Shown: positions 39,187-48,921 of the stretch, in pieces | Numbering within the stretch: the stretch's first letter is position 1 | How the letters are laid out: every line of letters begins with the position of its first letter | Assembly (NCBI GenBank): GCA_902610315.1 | Contig: CACLVA010000007.1 | Location: 1 to 64,000 of the forward strand | Source of the DNA: an uncultured Pelagibacteraceae bacterium | Lineage (GTDB): Bacteria; Pseudomonadota; Alphaproteobacteria; Pelagibacterales; Pelagibacteraceae | Reading direction: 5' to 3' | DNA length: 64,000 nt | Program-made: the position numbers and the translations under genes | Notes under the pieces: model-generated | Told to the model about the DNA's origin: nothing | The model's database searches: none | What the model saw: the letters and a program-made list of their open reading frames with translations, nothing else

Positions 39187-40193
39187 TAAGAAATTTTATG
39201 AAGGTACTCTGCTATATCACACATTCTATTAGAAAAACCCCACTCGTTATCATACCACGCAGAAATTTTACCCATGTTTTTACCAACCACATTTGTTAAT
39301 TTTGCATCAATAATTGATGATGCAGGATCATGATTAAAATCTACTGAAACAAGCTTTTCTTGTGTTATTTTTAAAACCTTATTTTTACTATTTTTAATAA
39401 ATTTGTTAAAAGACGAATTTATTTTTTCTATACTTAAATCCTTTTTTGTTTGAAATACCAGTTCAACTAATGAAACATTGGGAGTAGGCACTCTCATGGC
39501 AACCCCCTCCAGTTTACCTTTTAATGATGGTATAATTTCACCAATTGCTTTTGATGCACCAGTTGAGGTTGGCACTATAGACTGACCTGCAGATCTTGCT
39601 CTTCTAGGATCTTTATGAGAATTATCTAGCATTCTTTGATCTGTTGTATAAGAATGAATGGTTGTCATAAAACCTTTTTCAATTCCAAAATTATTATTTA
39701 AAACATAAACAACTGGAGCTAAGCAATTAGTTGTACATGATGCTGCAGAAATAATTTTGTCTTTATTTAAAATATGCTTATGGTTAACACCATAAACTAT
39801 TGTTTTATCAGCACCTTTACACGGTGCCGAGACAATTACTTTTTTAGCACCATTTTTTATGTGGGAAATTAATTTTTCTTTTGAATTAAACTTACCTGTG
39901 CACTCAAGCACTAAATCAACATTATTTTTTTTCCAGGAAATATTACTTAAATTAGTTTCCTGAGAGTAACTAATTTTATTTCCATTAATTATTAACCAAT
40001 TATTTTCAACAGATACATTTCCTTTAAATTTTCCATGTATGCTGTCTCTTTTTATAAGCTCACAAGCGGTTTTGATATCTGCTCTATTATTAATGTGATT
40101 AATTTTTAGATTTTTATGATTTTCTTCAAAAATGGATCGCACAACCATCCTACCAATTCTACCTAATCCATTTATTCCAATTTTTGCTTTCAC
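39186..40193 (-). CDS. gap: Glyceraldehyde-3-phosphate dehydrogenase, probably NADP-accepting
   Basis: This 335-residue phosphorylating GAPDH has the Rossmann start [12 protein letters not shown], catalytic Cys153 in [12 protein letters not shown], and a C-terminal [12 protein letters not shown]. At the end of the second beta strand, where most GAPDHs have the Asp that hydrogen-bonds the NAD ribose, this protein reads INHINNRAD, with Asn in the equivalent place followed by Arg. This change favours NADP(H) in known NADP-dependent enzymes. Gluconeogenic or dual-cofactor use is therefore inferred. It overlaps tkt by 4 nt. Confidence 0.95.
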   Translation of the reverse strand: MKAKIGINGLGRIGRMVVRSIFEENHKNLKINHINNRADIKTACELIKRDSIHGKFKGNVSVENNWLIINGNKISYSQETNLSNISWKKNNVDLVLECTGKFNSKEKLISHIKNGAKKVIVSAPCKGADKTIVYGVNHKHILNKDKIISAASCTTNCLAPVVYVLNNNFGIEKGFMTTIHSYTTDQRMLDNSHKDPRRARSAGQSIVPTSTGASKAIGEIIPSLKGKLEGVAMRVPTPNVSLVELVFQTKKDLSIEKINSSFNKFIKNSKNKVLKITQEKLVSVDFNHDPASSIIDAKLTNVVGKNMGKISAWYDNEWGFSNRMCDIAEYLHKIS

Positions 40194-42130
40194 ATTTTTT
40201 CCTTAATTTTATTTACGATATTTTCCTCATTTAATTTAAAATGATCGTAGATATCTTTATATGGCGCACTTTTGCCAAATCCGTCAATTCCAAAATTTAG
40301 ACCATTGGTTCCAGTATACTTTTTCCAGTAGCCAGTCTCAGATGCCTCTATTGAAACTTTCATTACGTTTTTTGTTAAAATTTCTGATTTATAATTATCA
40401 TTCTGTAAATCAAAAATTTCATGACAAGGCATTGATATAACTTTTGAGTAAATATTTTCTGTGGCTAATTTATGACTAATTTTGCATGCAAGATCCAATT
40501 CAGAACCACTTGAGATTAATATTATATTTACATCTTCTCCAGTCCTCATAATTTCGTAAGCACCTTTAGAACATTGATTAATACTTGAATAATCTTTTCT
40601 AAGTGGATTTGTTTTTTGTCTTGTTAAAGCAATTACGCTAGGTGTGTTTTTACACTCAAGAGCTAACTGCCAACATTCAAAAGTTTCTATCGTATCTGTT
40701 GGTCTAAAAACATTTAAATTTGGTATAGATCTAAGAGCTGATAATTGCTCAATTGGTTGGTGAGTTGGACCATCTTCGCCTAGACCTATTGAGTCGTGAG
40801 TAAAAACAAAAATCACTTTTTGACCCATCATAGCAGATAACCTTATAGAGGGCTTACAGTAGTCACTGAATATTAAAAATGTTCCTCCATAAGGAATTAA
40901 ATTACTATGTAAAGATATACCATTCATTATTCCACACATGGCATGTTCTCTAACACCGTAATGAATATAGTTTCCATCGAATTTCCCAGGTTTTATAATT
41001 TTATGATTTTTAGTTTTTGTATTATTTGAACCAGCAAGATCAGCAGATCCCCCAATAAGATTTGGTAATTTTGATGCAATCTCGAGAAATTTCTCTGATG
41101 ATTTTCTAGTAGCTATTGGCTCCATTGTTTTTAAATAATTTTTCTTTAATTCTTCAATCTCTTCACTTAAATTTAATGGAATTATATTATTTTTTTCTTC
41201 GTTTTTTTTAGAATTGCTTTTCTCAGCTGCGATAGATGCTTTATTTCCAATATCTCTCCATGCATTTAATATTCTGTCTGGAATTTTGAAAGGTTCATAA
41301 CTCCAATTTAATTTTTTCCTTACAAGATTTATTTCATCTTTGCCTAAAGGGCTTCCATGAGATGATGCTTTGCCACCTTTATTAGGCGAACCAAAACCTA
41401 TTGTTGTTTTGCAAGATATAGCAATAGGTTTTTTTGAATTTTGGCTTTTTTTTAATGCAGTGAAAATTTGTTTTTCGTTGTGTCCGTTTATATCTAAATA
41501 ATTCCAACCGTAACTTTCAAATCTTTTCTTGGTATTATCTGATACTGCTAAGTTCGTCGGACCATCTATTGATATAGAGTTATTATCAAATAATAAAACA
41601 AGATTCTTTAATTTTAAATGACCTGCTAGACTCAAAGCCTCATGACTTATACCTTCCATCAAACATCCATCACCAGCCAAAACATAAGTTTTGTGGTCTA
41701 TGTGTTTCTTTCCAAATTTACTTTTTAAAACTTCTTCTGCTATTGCAAAACCAACAGCATTTGAAATTCCTTGACCAAGTGGTCCTGTAGTAGTTTCAAT
41801 TCCTGAGTTAGAATGATACTCGGGATGGCCGGCACATATAGAGTCTAGTTTTCTAAAATTTTTAATATCTTCTAAAGAGACACTTTTATATCCCGTTAGA
41901 TAAAGCAAAGAATATAAAAGCATTGATCCATGTCCTGCTGATAAAATAAATCTGTCTCTATTTATCCAGCTTGGATTTTTTGGATTAAATCTTAAAAAAC
42001 TCTTAAATAAAACTGTTGCAACATCAGCCATCCCCATGGGCATTCCTGGATGGCCTGAATTTGCCTCTTCCACAGCATCAATTGATAAAAATCTAATTGC
42101 GTTAGCTAATTGTTTGTGTTCTACTTTCAA
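40190..42130 (-). CDS. tkt: Transketolase
   Basis: This thiamine diphosphate enzyme of the pentose phosphate shunt has 646 residues. The TPP motif is [20 protein letters not shown], with [14 protein letters not shown] near the N-terminus, HGSPLGKDE in the middle domain, and the pyrimidine-domain segment [25 protein letters not shown]. It is the first gene of the minus-strand tkt-gap-pgk-fba run, divergent with 50 bp to the coiled-coil gene upstream of zapA. Confidence 0.97.
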   Translation of the reverse strand: MKVEHKQLANAIRFLSIDAVEEANSGHPGMPMGMADVATVLFKSFLRFNPKNPSWINRDRFILSAGHGSMLLYSLLYLTGYKSVSLEDIKNFRKLDSICAGHPEYHSNSGIETTTGPLGQGISNAVGFAIAEEVLKSKFGKKHIDHKTYVLAGDGCLMEGISHEALSLAGHLKLKNLVLLFDNNSISIDGPTNLAVSDNTKKRFESYGWNYLDINGHNEKQIFTALKKSQNSKKPIAISCKTTIGFGSPNKGGKASSHGSPLGKDEINLVRKKLNWSYEPFKIPDRILNAWRDIGNKASIAAEKSNSKKNEEKNNIIPLNLSEEIEELKKNYLKTMEPIATRKSSEKFLEIASKLPNLIGGSADLAGSNNTKTKNHKIIKPGKFDGNYIHYGVREHAMCGIMNGISLHSNLIPYGGTFLIFSDYCKPSIRLSAMMGQKVIFVFTHDSIGLGEDGPTHQPIEQLSALRSIPNLNVFRPTDTIETFECWQLALECKNTPSVIALTRQKTNPLRKDYSSINQCSKGAYEIMRTGEDVNIILISSGSELDLACKISHKLATENIYSKVISMPCHEIFDLQNDNYKSEILTKNVMKVSIEASETGYWKKYTGTNGLNFGIDGFGKSAPYKDIYDHFKLNEENIVNKIKEKM

Positions 42131-42141
42131 TTGTTGACCTA

Positions 42142-42169
42142 TTTAGAGTAAGATGACTCAATTTATAAT
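42142..42169 (+). promoter_or_regulatory. Possible promoter for the coiled coil-zapA operon
   Basis: A perfect -10 TATAAT at 42164-42169 is preceded after 16 bp by a weak -35 (TTTAGA, 42142-42147). The predicted start is at about 42176, only a few bases before the ATG at 42181, implying a nearly leaderless mRNA. A second overlapping TATAAT lies at 42169-42174. Confidence 0.4.
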
Positions 42170-42180
42170 ATAATATATAT

Positions 42181-42504
42181 ATGAAATACTTCAGTGAGAA
42201 AGAAAAAAAGCTGGAAATAGCTCTGGACAAATTAAAAAAACTAAATTTGTTAGATGAAGAAAGTCAAAAAAATCTAGGATTTTTATCTAATCAAAAAAAT
42301 CAATTAGAAATTGAAAATAAAGAACTTCAAAATAAACATTCAAACTTAATTAGAGAACATCAGAAATTAAAGGATCAATTAAAAATTATTAAAGATAAAA
42401 ATTCTAAACACAGACTAGATCAATTAAAATTCAATGAGAAAATTGATGAATTAAATCAAGAAACAGATATTCTATTAGATGAAATTGATAAATGGCAAAT
42501 GTAA
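42181..42504 (+). CDS. Coiled-coil protein upstream of zapA (DUF4164-like)
   Basis: This 107-residue protein is predicted to be almost wholly coiled coil: heptad-like Leu/Lys/Glu from residue about 7 to 105, with no membrane segment or Cys. A small coiled-coil gene between tkt and zapA is usual in alphaproteobacteria (DUF4164). It overlaps zapA by 13 nt. A role with ZapA at the division ring, in the manner of ZapB, is an inference from position and structure. Confidence 0.65.
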   Translation: MKYFSEKEKKLEIALDKLKKLNLLDEESQKNLGFLSNQKNQLEIENKELQNKHSNLIREHQKLKDQLKIIKDKNSKHRLDQLKFNEKIDELNQETDILLDEIDKWQM

Positions 42505-42929
42505 ATATTAAATTTAATGGCAAAGATTTCCTTCTGTCTTGTGATGATGGCCAAGAGGAACACCTAGAAAATTTAGCAAATCATCTTGGCAATAAGTTTG
42601 ATAAATTAAAAACCGAGCTAGGAAATATTGGGGAAAACAAGCTATTACTAATTACATCAATAAAAATAATGGATGAATATTTTGAAACCAAAAAAAAAGT
42701 AGATATTAACAATAAAGAGATAAAAAATATTACTGAAAAATTTAAAGAACTTAAGGCTTTAGCTTATGATTACAAAGATGATAAAGAAAATGAAGCAAAA
42801 AAACTTTCTGATGATATCTCTAATTTAGAAAATGAAATACAAAACTTAAAAAATGAATACGACAAAATAATTTCAAACACAACTCAACAAATTGAGGAAT
42901 TTGTCCAAAAAGCAAATTTAGAAAATTAG
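42492..42929 (+). CDS. zapA: Cell division protein ZapA
   Basis: ZapA bundles FtsZ filaments at the division site. The 145-residue protein has the N-terminal ZapA domain (VNIKFNGKDFLLSCDDGQEEHLENLANHL, then LLLITSIKIMDEYFE) and a C-terminal coiled coil of about 75 residues, longer than in E. coli ZapA. It overlaps the preceding coiled-coil gene, and fau begins 9 nt after its stop. There is no room for a 6S RNA gene between zapA and fau. Confidence 0.88.
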   Translation: MANVNIKFNGKDFLLSCDDGQEEHLENLANHLGNKFDKLKTELGNIGENKLLLITSIKIMDEYFETKKKVDINNKEIKNITEKFKELKALAYDYKDDKENEAKKLSDDISNLENEIQNLKNEYDKIISNTTQQIEEFVQKANLEN

Positions 42930-42938
42930 TTTTTCGTT

Positions 42939-43481
42939 GTGAAAAAATCTCAAATTAGAAAAATAGTATTAAAAAAAAGAGATTTATTTAATATAAATAA
43001 TAAAAAAATTAACCTCCAAAATTTGTTAAAGTTATTAAATCATAAATCTGAAAATAAAAAAATAGGCCTCTACTTTCCAATTGGATCTGAGGTATGTACA
43101 ATTGATTTAATTGAAAATTTAAGAAAAAAAAAATATATTATTTCATTACCAATTATAGATCAAAACTTTGATATGTCATTTTATGAATGGGCTAAAAATA
43201 ACCCTCTTAATATTAACAAATTTGGAATACCAGAACCTTTAAGATCAAAAAAAATTATCCCCTCTACTCTAATAATACCACTTTTAGCCTTTGATATAAA
43301 TTTAAACAGACTTGGATACGGTGGAGGATTTTATGATAGATTTATTAATAAATTAGAAAAAAAAAAAAAAATACTTAAAATTGGTCTTGCTCTTTCATGC
43401 CAAAAAATAAATAAAGTTCCAACAGATAAATTTGATAAAAAAATGAATTATATATTTACTGAAAGTAAAGTTTACAAATGA
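42939..43481 (+). CDS. fau: 5-formyltetrahydrofolate cyclo-ligase
   Basis: This enzyme converts 5-formyl-THF to 5,10-methenyl-THF, recovering a dead-end folate. The 180 residues start at a GTG and contain IGLYFPIGSEV, the active-site PLLAFDINLNRLGYGGGFYDRF and a closing LALSCQKINKVPTDKFD segment. The zapA-fau neighbourhood is widespread. A run of 15 A at 43357-43371 codes for KKKK within the gene, the longest homopolymer I noticed in the window. Confidence 0.92.
   Translation: MKKSQIRKIVLKKRDLFNINNKKINLQNLLKLLNHKSENKKIGLYFPIGSEVCTIDLIENLRKKKYIISLPIIDQNFDMSFYEWAKNNPLNINKFGIPEPLRSKKIIPSTLIIPLLAFDINLNRLGYGGGFYDRFINKLEKKKKILKIGLALSCQKINKVPTDKFDKKMNYIFTESKVYK
43357..43371 (+). repeat. A15 homopolymer inside fau
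   Basis: Fifteen consecutive A in codons 140-145 of fau read in frame as Glu-Lys-Lys-Lys-Lys-Ile. Such tracts are prone to replication, transcription and sequencing slippage; the frame as given is intact. Confidence 0.9.
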
Positions 43482-44284
43482 GAATACTTTTTTTAGGAGA
43501 TATCGTTGGACCATCTGGCTGTGAAGTTGTTAAAAGGTTTTTACCAGATATAATTAAAAAAAAAGATTTAGATTTTGTAGTCGCCAATGGCGAAAATGCG
43601 GCAGACAACGGGATGGGAATAACCGAAAAAATCTCTAACGAATTATTTCAAAGCGGAATAGATGTTTTAACTACAGGCAACCATGTATGGGGTCAAAATG
43701 AAACAGCGGAGCATATTGAGAGAGAGGAAAAACTTTTAAGACCCTTAAATTTATTAAATCCTTCTCCTGGAAAAGGTTTTGAAATTTTTTCCAGTAAAAA
43801 CAATTTCAAAATTGGTGTATTAAATTTAATGGGAAATGTTTTTATGAAAAAATGTGACAATGTTTTTATAAAGATAGAAAAATTTTTAAACGATTATGTT
43901 TTAAAAAAAAATTATGATTTTTTAGTAGTTGATTTTCATGGTGAAATAACGAGTGAAAAAATGGCAGTTGGTCATTTATTTGATGGTAAGGCAACATTGA
44001 TCACAGGTACTCACACACATGTTCCAACAAATGATGCAAGAATTTTAAAAAAAGGTTCTGCATATGTAACAGATTCTGGAATGTGTGGTGATTACGATTC
44101 TGTAATAGGCATGAATAAAGATAATTCTATAAATAAATTTTATAAAAAAAAAGCTGAAAAACATTTTCCGTCTTTAGGAGACGGAACTTTATCAGGAGTA
44201 ATAGTTGAGTGTTGTACAGAAACAGGTTTGGCTAAGAAAATAAATAGTTTTATAATGGGAAGTGTTCTACAAAACACTAATTGA
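43478..44284 (+). CDS. ymdB: YmdB-family metallophosphoesterase
   Basis: This 268-residue calcineurin-type phosphoesterase matches the YmdB/TIGR00282 family. The metal-binding motifs are FLGDIVGPSG, NGENAADNGMGI, TGNHVWGQNE, DFHGEITSEK and TGTHTHVPT. The B. subtilis homologue hydrolyses 2',3'- and 3',5'-cyclic nucleotides and affects RNA turnover. The substrate here is unknown. It overlaps fau by 4 nt and yebC starts 1 nt after its stop. Confidence 0.93.
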   Translation: MRILFLGDIVGPSGCEVVKRFLPDIIKKKDLDFVVANGENAADNGMGITEKISNELFQSGIDVLTTGNHVWGQNETAEHIEREEKLLRPLNLLNPSPGKGFEIFSSKNNFKIGVLNLMGNVFMKKCDNVFIKIEKFLNDYVLKKNYDFLVVDFHGEITSEKMAVGHLFDGKATLITGTHTHVPTNDARILKKGSAYVTDSGMCGDYDSVIGMNKDNSINKFYKKKAEKHFPSLGDGTLSGVIVECCTETGLAKKINSFIMGSVLQNTN

Positions 44285-44285
44285 T

Positions 44286-45008
44286 ATGGCAGGTCATTCA
44301 CACTGGGCTGGAATTAAGCATAAAAAAGGAAGAGCAGATAAGATTAGGTCAAAAATTTTCTCAAAGTTGTCTAGAGAAATCACTGTTGCAGCTAAGTTAG
44401 GAGATAAAGATCCCGATATGAACCATAGATTGAGATCTGCTATTCAAGCTGCAAGATCAGCCAATATGCCTAAAGATAATATTGACAGAGCTATTGATAA
44501 ATCAAAATTTAATGATCAGTCCAACTTTGATGAGATAAGATATGAGGGATTTGGAAATTATAAAATTGCTGTAATTGTAGAGGCATTAACTGATAACAAA
44601 AACAGAACAGCATCAAAAATAAGAGAAATTTTTCAAAAAAACGGTGGAAACTTAGGAACCCAAGGTTCCGCTGCACACAATTTCAAGCAGGTTGGAATTA
44701 TACGAGTAGACTCTGAACAAATAGATGATGACAATGTACTAGAAATTGCAATAAATTCTGGAGCGGATGAGTGCTTTTCAAATAAGACTTATCATGAAAT
44801 ACATTGCAATAAAGAAAATATTTATGATGTAAAAAAAATTCTTGAAAAAAAAATTAATAATTTTTTGTCGACAAATATTGAATGGTATCCTCTTAATAAA
44901 GTTAACCTTAATAAACAGCAATTTTTAGAATCTCAGAAATTCTTAGAAACTTTGGAGGATCACGATGATGTTCAAAAAGTTTACTCGAATATAGAAATGT
45001 TGGAATAA
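44286..45008 (+). CDS. yebC: YebC/PmpR-family protein
   Basis: This 240-residue protein begins MAGHSHWAGIKHKKGRADK, the invariant start of YebC. Other family marks are RSANMPKDNIDRAI, RYEGFGNYKIAVIVEALTDNKNRTASKIR and GNLGTQGSAAHNF. Long called a transcription regulator, the family also includes translation factors acting on proline-rich stalls. I choose the ATG at 44286; an in-frame ATG at 44262 would overlap ymdB. In proteobacteria yebC usually precedes ruvC. Confidence 0.95.
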   Translation: MAGHSHWAGIKHKKGRADKIRSKIFSKLSREITVAAKLGDKDPDMNHRLRSAIQAARSANMPKDNIDRAIDKSKFNDQSNFDEIRYEGFGNYKIAVIVEALTDNKNRTASKIREIFQKNGGNLGTQGSAAHNFKQVGIIRVDSEQIDDDNVLEIAINSGADECFSNKTYHEIHCNKENIYDVKKILEKKINNFLSTNIEWYPLNKVNLNKQQFLESQKFLETLEDHDDVQKVYSNIEMLE

Positions 45009-45011
45009 AGG

Positions 45012-45500
45012 ATGTTAATTATAGGAATAGATCCAGGAATAAAAGGAGCTATATGCATTTTAAAAGATGGAAAAATTTTAGATGTATTTGATATGCCAAT
45101 AATGCCTGTTGGAAAAAAAAATAAGTCCCAAGTTAATGGCTCACAAATCTATAATGAAATTCAAAAAGCGATAATTAATGAAGACAAAAAAGATATAAAA
45201 GTGGTAATAGAGCAAGTTTCTGCAATGCCTGGCCAAGGAGTTACCAGTATGTTTAATTTTGGTCAATCTTTCGGTGTACTAAAAGGTATATTTTCTGCGA
45301 TGCAAATACCTATGGACTTCATTTCACCAGTAAAATGGAAAAAGTATTATAACCTTATAAATACGCAAAAAGATTCTAGTAGAACTAAAGCCATTGAGTT
45401 TTTTCCTTACATTTCATCAAAATTATCTAGAAAAAAAGATGCTAATAAAGCTGATGCAATATTAATTGCAAGCTTTTACTATCAAAACCAAAAAAATTAA
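45012..45500 (+). CDS. ruvC: RuvC-like Holliday junction resolvase, divergent
   Basis: This 162-residue RNase H-fold nuclease lies just after yebC. It has IIGIDPGIKGAICIL with Asp7, the VVIEQVSAMPGQG strand with Glu67, and a C-terminal DANKADAILIASFY with Asp148. The Asp at the E. coli 138 position appears to be Asn145, with Asp143 two residues earlier. The GITGWG-type sequence and other canonical RuvC stretches are missing, so it resembles phage or organellar RuvC relatives. Position supports RuvC. ruvA and ruvB do not follow. Confidence 0.72.
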   Translation: MLIIGIDPGIKGAICILKDGKILDVFDMPIMPVGKKNKSQVNGSQIYNEIQKAIINEDKKDIKVVIEQVSAMPGQGVTSMFNFGQSFGVLKGIFSAMQIPMDFISPVKWKKYYNLINTQKDSSRTKAIEFFPYISSKLSRKKDANKADAILIASFYYQNQKN

Positions 45501-45538
45501 GACAAATTGATGACACATTTTAGTGTGAAAAATTTTTT

Positions 45539-46213
45539 ATGGAAGCAGATATAACTTCTCAAGCAGTTGGTTTAGGCAGCTCAGTTGATTTTTCTTTAAT
45601 GAGTTTGTTCTTAAGAGCAGATCTCGTCGTTAAGTCAGTTATTATCATATTAATAGCAGCATCAATATACTCATGGGCAATAATTATTGAAAAATTTAAA
45701 ATGTTTAAAAAAATTAATCAAAGCACTGTTGAATTTGAGGAAAAATTTTGGAAATCTAAATCTGCTGAAAGTTTCTACAACAATCTCCCTGCAAATAAAG
45801 ACGATCCTATGTCCAATGTTTTTAGAAAAACTATGCAAGTTGTTCTAAAATCTAGATCTAGAAGTAATTTAAATGAAAAATTAACTGGTTTATTAGAGTC
45901 AAACATAGAGTTTGAAATAAATTTTTTAGAAAAAAATTTTTCTTTTCTTGCTACAGTGGGCTCTACAGCTCCCTTTATAGGTTTATTCGGAACTGTCTGG
46001 GGTATAATGAATTCATTTCAATCGATAGCTGTTTCAAGAAATACTAGTTTAGCAATTGTTGCTCCAGGAATTGCCGAGGCATTATTTGCAACAGCCTTAG
46101 GTTTATTGGCTGCAATTCCTGCAGTTATTGCTTATAATAAATTCAACAATGACTCTAAGAAATATTCTCAAAGATTAGAAAACTTTGCTAAAAGATTTTT
46201 ATCTATAATTTGA
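45539..46213 (+). CDS. tolQ: Tol-Pal system proton channel subunit TolQ
   Basis: This 224-residue inner-membrane protein of the MotA/TolQ/ExbB family has one N-terminal helix (VKSVIIILIAASIYSWAIIIEKF) and two further helices with the conserved AFIGLFGTVWGIMNSF-like segment (here APFIGLFGTVWGIM) and IAEALFATALGLLAAIPAVIAYN. With TolR it uses the proton gradient to drive TolA during envelope constriction. It is the first gene of the tol-pal operon, 38 bp after the RuvC-like gene. Confidence 0.96.
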   Translation: MEADITSQAVGLGSSVDFSLMSLFLRADLVVKSVIIILIAASIYSWAIIIEKFKMFKKINQSTVEFEEKFWKSKSAESFYNNLPANKDDPMSNVFRKTMQVVLKSRSRSNLNEKLTGLLESNIEFEINFLEKNFSFLATVGSTAPFIGLFGTVWGIMNSFQSIAVSRNTSLAIVAPGIAEALFATALGLLAAIPAVIAYNKFNNDSKKYSQRLENFAKRFLSII

Positions 46214-46217
46214 AATT

Positions 46218-46634
46218 ATGGCATTTGGTTTAAAAAAAAATTCTAAAGAACCAATGAGTGAAATAAACGTTACACCCTTTGTGGATATTATGCTTGTTTT
46301 ATTAATTGTGTTTATGGTTACAGCTCCATTGTTGACTGTTGGAGTCCAGGTTGATCTACCAGAAAGCTCCGCAGACTCATTACCAGAGGAACAAGAACCT
46401 TTAACTTTAACCATTAATTCAAAGGGTGAAATATTTATTCAAGAAGCAAAAGTTGATTATGATAATGTAATCGCAAAAATACTTGCAGTTTCAAAAAATA
46501 GGACAGACACAAGAATCTATGTAAGGGGTGATAAAACAATTAATTATGGAAGAGTTCTTGAGGTCATGGGAATGTTGTCAGGCTCTGGTTTTACAAAAGT
46601 GGCTTTAATTTCAGAACCTTATAAAGAGAGATGA
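46218..46634 (+). CDS. tolR: Tol-Pal system subunit TolR
   Basis: This 138-residue protein has a single N-terminal helix carrying the proton-relay Asp in INVTPFVDIMLVLLIVFMVTAPLL, followed by a small periplasmic domain (LTLTINSKGEIFI, then DTRIYVRGDKTINYGRVLEVMG). It forms the TolQ-TolR motor. The gene follows tolQ by 4 bp and overlaps tolA by 4 nt. Confidence 0.96.
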   Translation: MAFGLKKNSKEPMSEINVTPFVDIMLVLLIVFMVTAPLLTVGVQVDLPESSADSLPEEQEPLTLTINSKGEIFIQEAKVDYDNVIAKILAVSKNRTDTRIYVRGDKTINYGRVLEVMGMLSGSGFTKVALISEPYKER

Positions 46635-47476
46635 AATTAGTTAATCTTTTACATAAAGACGACAGATTGATGATAAAGAATATTGCGATTTCATCAGCAT
46701 TGCATATTTTATTAGTTGTTATAACTGCTCTTACTTTTCCTTTCATAGCCAAAAAACCTATAGATTTACCCCCACTAATATCTATAGAGCTTATTCAAAT
46801 TACTGATAAAACAAATGTACCTTTCGCACCTAAAGCAAAAAAAATTATTGAAGAAGTTAAAGAAAAAGAAAAACTCGTATCAGAGCAAGCACCACCAAAA
46901 CAGGTTAAAAAAGAAAAACCTGATGCGATACCATTACCAGATCAAAATCAAGAAATAGTTAAAAAACCTGAAAAGGATGTTCAAAATCCTGAAAAAATTG
47001 ATGAGGAAGTAAAACAAGTGTCTGAATTTGAAAAAGATGAATTATTTGATCCGAACAATATTGCTGCATTAATTGATAAATCTAAAGAGGAATTAGCAGA
47101 AACAACAAATAAAACAAATAAAATTACTCAATCAAACCAAAAAAACATTAGCTCAAGTGCTTTAACTTTAAGTGAGGAAGATGCACTTAAGGCACAGATT
47201 TTTGGATGTTGGAGTATCCCACTTGGATTACCTTATAATGAAAATTTATTAGTAAGAATAAAATTAAGCTTAAAGCCTGATGGAACTGTAATAAATTCTG
47301 AAATTTTAGATCATGCAAGAATGAATAAGCCTGGACAAGGTTTTTATAAAGTTCTCGCTGAGAGCGCCTTAAGGGCAATCAGGCTTTGCCAACCTTTAAG
47401 AGTGCCTTCAACTGGATACGAAAGATGGAAAGATCTTCAATTAAATTTTGATGCTAGAGAGATGTTAAAAGGATGA
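46631..47476 (+). CDS. tolA: Tol-Pal system energy transducer TolA
   Basis: This 281-residue protein spans the periplasm. It has an N-terminal membrane anchor ([21 protein letters not shown]), a long Lys/Glu/Pro-rich central region (about 65-180), and a C-terminal TolA domain ([13 protein letters not shown], then [19 protein letters not shown]). It links the TolQR motor to Pal and TolB. The low complexity of the middle is normal for TolA. Confidence 0.92.
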   Translation: MKLVNLLHKDDRLMIKNIAISSALHILLVVITALTFPFIAKKPIDLPPLISIELIQITDKTNVPFAPKAKKIIEEVKEKEKLVSEQAPPKQVKKEKPDAIPLPDQNQEIVKKPEKDVQNPEKIDEEVKQVSEFEKDELFDPNNIAALIDKSKEELAETTNKTNKITQSNQKNISSSALTLSEEDALKAQIFGCWSIPLGLPYNENLLVRIKLSLKPDGTVINSEILDHARMNKPGQGFYKVLAESALRAIRLCQPLRVPSTGYERWKDLQLNFDAREMLKG

Positions 47477-48822
47477 AAAAAACTAAATTTTACTTATTTG
47501 TATTACTGTTAATTTTGCTGCCAAAAACTTCATTTGGATTAATTGAAGTTGACATTACCAGAGGTAATCTGAACCCACTTCCAATAGCAGTGTCACCCTT
47601 ATTTGTTGAAACAAAGTCAGTCAAAGATTTCCAGAATTTATTAAAAAAAGATAATATTGGAGAAGATATCTCTGCAGTTGTTGAAAATAATTTAAAGTCC
47701 TCTGGACTTTTTAATCCACTTAAAAGAGAAGCATTTCTACAAAAGCCTGACATAGCTCATTTAAAGCCAAGATTTGAGGATTGGTCTTTAATAAAAGCTC
47801 AAGCCTTAATTACCGGTGAAGTTAAATATGAAAATGAAAAATTAAGAGTAGAGTTTAGATTGTGGGATGTTCTTGCAGGCAAGGAAATGATGGCTTTAGC
47901 TTTTACAACAGTACCAGATAACTGGAGAAGAGTAGGCCATATCATTACAGATAAAGTTTACCAAAGATTAACTGGTGAAAAAGGTTATTTTGATACTAGA
48001 ATCATTTATGTATCTGAGAAAGGACCAAAGACTAATAGGGTTAAAAAATTAGCAATAATGGATCAAGATGGATATAACACAAAGTATTTAACATTAGGCA
48101 ATGAGCTTGTGTTAACTCCAAGATTTAACCCAACTAACCAAATGGTTACCTACTTGTCGTATTTTAAAAACTTACCAAGGGTATATTTGTTAGACATTGA
48201 AACTGGTGTTCAAGAGGTTGTTGGTGATTTTCCAGGAATGACTTTTGCGCCAAGATTTTCTCCAGATGGGAAAAAAATAATTATGAGTTTTGCAAAAGAT
48301 GGTAATTCGGACATTTATACGATGGATCTTGAGAATAGAATTGTTGAAAAAATTACCAATCACCCCTCCATTGATACTTCACCTTCATTTTCACCAGATG
48401 GCAAATACATATGTTTTAATTCCGATAGAAGTGGGTACCAACAAATTTATGTCATGAAAAGCGATGGTACAAAGGTTAAAAGGATTTCATTTGGCAAAGG
48501 TCTTTACGGAACTCCTGTTTGGTCTCCTAGAGGAGACTTAATAGCATTTACTAAACTTCATAAAGGTAAGTTTTACATTGGGGTTATGAGAGTAGATGGG
48601 AGTGGAGAAAGACTGCTGACAGAAAATTATTACCAAGAGGCACCATCATGGTCTCCTAACGGCCGAGTTTTGATCTTCTACAGGGAAACAAAGTCAGATT
48701 CTGAAGGAAAAGGGTTTTCTGCAAAATTATGGTCTATAGATTTAACTGGATATAATGAGAGATTAGTTGACACTGAAACTGACGCCTCAGACCCATCCTG
48801 GTCGTCATTATTAAGTGAATAA
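47473..48822 (+). CDS. tolB: Periplasmic Tol-Pal protein TolB
   Basis: This 449-residue protein has a signal peptide ([18 protein letters not shown]), an N-terminal domain, and a six-bladed beta-propeller with repeated [33 protein letters not shown] and [10 protein letters not shown] motifs. It binds Pal and is released by TolA. It overlaps tolA by 4 nt, and pal follows after 99 bp, the largest gap in the operon. Confidence 0.96.
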   Translation: MKKTKFYLFVLLLILLPKTSFGLIEVDITRGNLNPLPIAVSPLFVETKSVKDFQNLLKKDNIGEDISAVVENNLKSSGLFNPLKREAFLQKPDIAHLKPRFEDWSLIKAQALITGEVKYENEKLRVEFRLWDVLAGKEMMALAFTTVPDNWRRVGHIITDKVYQRLTGEKGYFDTRIIYVSEKGPKTNRVKKLAIMDQDGYNTKYLTLGNELVLTPRFNPTNQMVTYLSYFKNLPRVYLLDIETGVQEVVGDFPGMTFAPRFSPDGKKIIMSFAKDGNSDIYTMDLENRIVEKITNHPSIDTSPSFSPDGKYICFNSDRSGYQQIYVMKSDGTKVKRISFGKGLYGTPVWSPRGDLIAFTKLHKGKFYIGVMRVDGSGERLLTENYYQEAPSWSPNGRVLIFYRETKSDSEGKGFSAKLWSIDLTGYNERLVDTETDASDPSWSSLLSE

Positions 48823-48910
48823 TAATAAAAAATTTACTAAAAATTATTAAATTCTTGATTTTTAAGCTTGAAAGATCTATTTAGTTGTGAAAAAGTATAT
48901 TAATATATTT

Positions 48911-48916
48911 AAGGAG
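48911..48916 (+). promoter_or_regulatory. Canonical ribosome-binding site of pal
   Basis: AAGGAG lies 5 nt before the ATG at 48922. A clean Shine-Dalgarno is rare in this window and fits the high output expected for the abundant lipoprotein Pal. The 99-bp gap before it probably also holds a pal promoter, but I could not place one with confidence. Confidence 0.6.
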
Positions 48917-48921
48917 CAGTA

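Noticed and set aside
42134..42169. TTGACC with the TATAAT upstream of the zapA operon as one promoter
   Set aside because: The spacing is 24 bp, too long for sigma-70; the weaker TTTAGA at 16 bp is the better partner.
42925..42945. Possible 6S RNA (ssrS) between zapA and fau, its usual place in many proteobacteria
   Set aside because: Only 9 bp separate the two genes, so there is no room. A 6S gene must be elsewhere if present.
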